Below, piece by piece: positions 60,858 through 64,000 of a stretch of DNA of 64,000 nt. How positions within the stretch are numbered: the stretch's first letter is position 1; every line of letters begins with the position of its first letter. The stretch comes from Streptomyces sp. NRRL F-6676. GTDB taxonomy: Bacteria; Actinomycetota; Actinomycetes; Streptomycetales; Streptomycetaceae. The translations under genes were made by a program, and so were the position numbers. The DNA lies in contig NZ_JOHS01000016.1 of assembly GCF_000725625.1 (NCBI RefSeq), positions 1-64,000 on the forward strand. Direction: 5' to 3'. The notes under the pieces are model-generated. The model saw only the letters and a program-made list of their open reading frames with translations, was not told the DNA's origin and did not search any database.

Positions 60858-61948
60858 TTGGCGGCCGCCCATCCCGCGTAGAAGAGGCCGAGTCCGACGA
60901 CCACGCAGATGCCCTGGATGATCCAGAAGCGGACCACGACAAGGACTTCGGACCACCCCTTGAGTTCGAAGTGGTGCTGCAACGGCGCCATCCGGAAGAC
61001 GCGCCGTCCGGTGGTGCGGAAGGAGCCGACCTGGATGACGACCGACATGGTGATGAGCACGAACAGACCGCCGAGCAGGGCGATCAGCAGTTCGGTGCGG
61101 GAGCAGATCGCGAGGCCGGCGAGCGCGCCGCCGAGCGCCAGCGAGCCGGTGTCGCCCATGAAGATCTTGGCGGGCGAGGTGTTCCACCACAGGAAGCCGA
61201 GGCAGGCGCCCATCAGCGCGGAGGCGATGACGGCGAGGTCGAGCGGGTCGCGCACCTCGTAGCAGGCCTGCGGGTTCATCAGGGTCGCGGCGTTGGCGCA
61301 CGACTCCTGGAACTGCCAGACGCCGACGAAGGTGTAGGCGCCGAACACCATGACCGAGGCGCCGGTGGCCAGGCCGTCCAGACCGTCCGTCAGGTTCACG
61401 CCGTTGGACATCGCGAGGATCATGAACAGGGCCCACACGACGAACAGGACGGGGCCGATGCTCCAGCCGAAGTCCTGCACGAAGGAGATCTTGGTGGAGG
61501 CCGGCGTCTGCCCCTGCACATTGGGGAATTGCAGGGCGAGCACCGCGAAGGCGATGCCGACGATGAGCTGTCCGGCCATCTTGGCCTTGGCCCGCAGGCC
61601 CAGCGAACGCCGCTTGACGATCTTGATGTAGTCGTCCAGGAACCCGACCACTCCCATCCCCGCCATCAGGCCGAGCACCAGCAGGCCGGAGAAGGTCGGT
61701 GAGGCGTCGGCGTCCGGGTCCAGATAGGCCGTGATCACCTTGGCCAGGAAGTACGCGACGATCGTGGCGAGGATGAAGGCGATGCCGCCCATCGTCGGCG
61801 TACCGCGCTTGCTGGCGTGCTCGCGCGGGCCGTCGTCGCGGATGTACTGGCCGTAGCCCCTGCGGGCCAGCAGCTTGATCAGCAGCGGGGTGCCGACCAG
61901 GGTCAGGAACAGACCAATGACTCCCGCGAACAGGATCTGCTTCATCAT
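60854..61948 (-). CDS. mraY: Phospho-MurNAc-pentapeptide transferase MraY
   Basis: MraY links the soluble precursor to undecaprenyl phosphate to make lipid I. The 364-residue protein has ten helices and the family motifs [10 protein letters not shown] near residue 47, [10 protein letters not shown] near residue 98, [14 protein letters not shown] near residue 181, [12 protein letters not shown] and [15 protein letters not shown] 61948 overlaps the murF stop as ATGA. Confidence 0.99.
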   Translation of the reverse strand: MMKQILFAGVIGLFLTLVGTPLLIKLLARRGYGQYIRDDGPREHASKRGTPTMGGIAFILATIVAYFLAKVITAYLDPDADASPTFSGLLVLGLMAGMGVVGFLDDYIKIVKRRSLGLRAKAKMAGQLIVGIAFAVLALQFPNVQGQTPASTKISFVQDFGWSIGPVLFVVWALFMILAMSNGVNLTDGLDGLATGASVMVFGAYTFVGVWQFQESCANAATLMNPQACYEVRDPLDLAVIASALMGACLGFLWWNTSPAKIFMGDTGSLALGGALAGLAICSRTELLIALLGGLFVLITMSVVIQVGSFRTTGRRVFRMAPLQHHFELKGWSEVLVVVRFWIIQGICVVVGLGLFYAGWAAAK

Positions 61949-63360
61949 CGGGCTGCGACCTCACCCTCGGCACCGTTCTCGAGCAGCGCCTGGGCCACGC
62001 TCTCGAGCCCGACCGACCGGGACGCCTTCACGAGTACGACGTCTCCCGGGCGCAACTCGCTGCGCAACAGGTCGACCGCCGCCTGTGCGTCGGACACGTG
62101 CACCGACTCCTCACCCCACGAACCCTCGTTATATGCGCCCAGTTGCAGCCAGGACGCTTCCCTGCCCCCGACCGCGACGAGCTTGCTGACGTTGAGCCGG
62201 ACGGCCAGCCGCCCGACCGCGTCGTGCTCGGCGAGCGCCTCGTCCCCGAGCTCGGCCATCCTGCCGAGCACCGCCCAGGTCCGCCGCCCCCGTCCCATGG
62301 CCGCCAGCGCGCGCAGCGCGGCCTTCATGGACTCGGGGTTCGCGTTGTAGGCGTCGTTGACGATGGTCACGCCGTCAGGGCGCTCGGTGACCTCCATGCG
62401 CCAGCGGGAGAGGGAGCCCGCCTCCGAGAGCGCGGTGGCGATCTCTTTCGCGGACATGCCCAGCTCATGGGCGACGGCGGCCGCGGCGAGCGCGTTCGAC
62501 ACGTGGTGCTCACCGTACAGGCGCATCGTCACATCGCTGCACCCGGAGGGTGTGTGAAGGCTGAACGAGGGCTGTCCGGTGGCCGTGAGCGTCACGTTCT
62601 CGGCGCGTACGTCCGCTTCGTCGCTCTCCCCGAACAGCAGTACCCGTGCCTTCGTGCGGGAGGCCATGGCCTTCACGTAGGGGTCGTCGGCGTTGAGGAC
62701 GGCGACGCCGCCCTCCTCGGCCGGCGGGAGGCTCTCGACGAGTTCGCCCTTCGCCTGTGCGATCTGCTCGCGCCCGCCGAACTCGCCGATGTGGGCGGAG
62801 CCGACGTTCAGGACGAGGCCGATCCGCGGCGGGGTCAGCTCGGTGAGGTACCGGATGTGGCCGATGCCGCGGGCGCCCATCTCCAGGACGAGGAACCGGG
62901 TCTCGGCGGTGGCGCTGAGCGCGGTGAGCGGCAGCCCGATCTCGTTGTTGAGCGAGCCGGGCGTGAACACCGTGGGCGCCTTGGTGCGCAGCACCTGGGC
63001 GATGAGGTCCTTGGTGCTGGTCTTGCCGGCCGAGCCGGTGAGCGCGACGAGGGTGGCGCCGAGCCGTTCCACCACGTGCCGGGCGAGGGCGCCCAGCGCC
63101 CGCGGCACGTCGTCCACGACGATGGCGGGCACGCCGACGGGCCGGGAGCCCAGTACGGCCACCGCACCGGCCTCGACGACGGCCCGCGCGTAGTCGTGGC
63201 CGTCCACGCGCTCGCCGACGAAGGCGGCGAACAGGCTGCCGGGCACCGCCTCGCGGGAGTCCCGGACGACGGGTCCGGTGACCATGACCGACGGATCCGG
63301 TATGTCGTGCGTCTGCCCGCCGACAGCTTCTGCGATCTCGGCGAGGGAGAGGGCGATCAC
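61945..63360 (-). CDS. murF: UDP-MurNAc-tripeptide:D-Ala-D-Ala ligase MurF
   Basis: MurF completes the pentapeptide precursor. The 471-residue protein has an N-terminal UDP-binding domain ([14 protein letters not shown]), the ATP loop [13 protein letters not shown] near residue 107, and the C-terminal domain with [16 protein letters not shown] near residue 335. The start is GTG 63360, 4 bp after the murE stop. Confidence 0.98.
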   Translation of the reverse strand: MIALSLAEIAEAVGGQTHDIPDPSVMVTGPVVRDSREAVPGSLFAAFVGERVDGHDYARAVVEAGAVAVLGSRPVGVPAIVVDDVPRALGALARHVVERLGATLVALTGSAGKTSTKDLIAQVLRTKAPTVFTPGSLNNEIGLPLTALSATAETRFLVLEMGARGIGHIRYLTELTPPRIGLVLNVGSAHIGEFGGREQIAQAKGELVESLPPAEEGGVAVLNADDPYVKAMASRTKARVLLFGESDEADVRAENVTLTATGQPSFSLHTPSGCSDVTMRLYGEHHVSNALAAAAVAHELGMSAKEIATALSEAGSLSRWRMEVTERPDGVTIVNDAYNANPESMKAALRALAAMGRGRRTWAVLGRMAELGDEALAEHDAVGRLAVRLNVSKLVAVGGREASWLQLGAYNEGSWGEESVHVSDAQAAVDLLRSELRPGDVVLVKASRSVGLESVAQALLENGAEGEVAAR

Positions 63361-63364
63361 AAGT

Positions 63365-64000
63365 TCATCCCTGGGTCTGCTGGATAGCTTCGCGGAGCAC
63401 CTGGCGGTCGTCGAAGGGACGTACCACCCCGGCGATGTCCTGGCCCTGCTCGTGGCCCTTGCCGGCCACCAGCACGGTGTCGCCGGGCCGGGCCCGGGCG
63501 ACGGCGGCGGCGATCGCGGCGGCCCGGTCCTCGAAGACCTGCACCTCGCCCCGTTCGTGCGCGGGCACCGAGGCGGCGCCCTGGAGCATGGCGGCGAGGA
63601 TGGCGAGGGGGTCCTCGGAGCGGGGGTTGTCGGAGGTGAGGACGGCGGTGTCGGCGAGCCGCGCCGCCGCCGCGCCCATCGGGCCGCGTTTGGTCGTGTC
63701 CCGGTCGCCGCCGCAGCCGAGGACGATGTGCACCCGGCCCTTGGTGACCTTGCGCAGCGCCTTGAGGACCGACTCGACGGCGTCCGTCTTGTGCGCGTAG
63801 TCGACGACGGCGAGGTAGGGCTGTCCGGCGTCGACGCGCTCCAGCCGGCCGGGGACGCCGGGCACGGCGGCGACGCCGTCGGCGGCCGTCTGCGGGTCGA
63901 GCCCGGCGGCGGCCAGCGCGACGATCGCGGCGAGGGTGTTGGCCACGTTGAACGGGCCGGCCAGCGGCGAACGGGCGGTGAGGCGGACGCCGTCCGGGCC
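63365..64000 (-). CDS. murE: UDP-MurNAc-dipeptide ligase MurE, C-terminal part, cut by window edge
   Basis: The last 211 residues of MurE lie in the window, and the reading frame is open to the right edge. LAGPFNVANTLAA and VVDYAHKTDAVESVLKAL are the middle and third domain hallmarks. SDNPRSEDPLAIL holds the DNPR motif of enzymes that add meso-diaminopimelate, although Streptomyces uses LL-DAP. LVAGKGHEQGQ is the C-terminal loop. The start and ATP loop lie beyond the window. Confidence 0.97.
   Translation of the reverse strand, partial: GPDGVRLTARSPLAGPFNVANTLAAIVALAAAGLDPQTAADGVAAVPGVPGRLERVDAGQPYLAVVDYAHKTDAVESVLKALRKVTKGRVHIVLGCGGDRDTTKRGPMGAAAARLADTAVLTSDNPRSEDPLAILAAMLQGAASVPAHERGEVQVFEDRAAAIAAAVARARPGDTVLVAGKGHEQGQDIAGVVRPFDDRQVLREAIQQTQG

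Noticed and set aside
63365..63946. murE as a complete short gene starting inside the window
   Set aside because: The frame stays open to the window edge and upstream residues match MurE, so the gene is truncated by the edge and not short.

Overview
The window is about 72% G+C. It shows Streptomyces-type codon use, many 4-bp start/stop overlaps, and several TANNNT boxes placed 6-8 nt before a start codon. Gene content and order (lgt, trp, his, dnaE, lspA, ileS, divIVA-sepF-ftsZ-ftsQ-murG-ftsW-murD-mraY-murF-murE) point to the core chromosome of a Streptomyces or close relative. No insertion sequence, prophage, integrase, CRISPR array, rRNA or tRNA gene was seen. This is housekeeping DNA, so the novelty is mostly in small genes, regulatory signals and repeats.

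Layout. 1-5.8 kb (+): an operon of three tandem ADP-ribosylglycohydrolase-family genes, a family III CoA-transferase and a CitE/HpcH-like lyase, closed by a perfect 18-bp hairpin. 5.9-15 kb (-): hisI-trpE, three small membrane-protein genes, then trpC-trpM-trpB-trpA, a DsbA-like thioredoxin-fold protein and lgt. 15.2-15.8 kb (+): a TIGR03085-type protein. 15.9-21.6 kb (-): hisD-hisC-hisB-(54-aa membrane protein)-hisH-priA-ridA-like-hisF. No trpF is seen, and PriA is expected to do both the HisA and TrpF steps, so the two clusters are tied functionally. 21.9-26.1 kb (+): a beta-repeat membrane protein, an unrecognised protein, a LON-domain protein and a YbaK-type deacylase. 26.3-30.4 kb (-): a DUF2567-like membrane protein, an ABC exporter pair and an NYN-domain protein. 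30.7-45.9 kb: a mixture including dnaE, DUF2252, a second DsbA-like protein, PhoD, a dienelactone hydrolase, MscS, a CPA1 antiporter, GNAT, RluD and lspA. 46-50.3 kb: a TraR/DksA-like zinc-finger gene, and ileS behind a translational-type T-box leader. 50.6-64 kb (-): the division and cell-wall cluster from divIVA to a 5'-truncated murE.

How the genes work together. Lgt and LspA are the first two lipoprotein-processing enzymes. MurE, MurF, MraY, MurD and MurG form the peptidoglycan precursor line feeding FtsW. FtsZ, SepF and FtsQ build the septum, and DivIVA directs polar growth. The his and trp genes form two nearly continuous transcription units with translational coupling at most junctions. 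Coding starts were chosen from ribosome binding sites, 4-bp overlaps, leaderless promoter spacing and family length. Functional calls rest on motifs read by eye, and no database search was possible.
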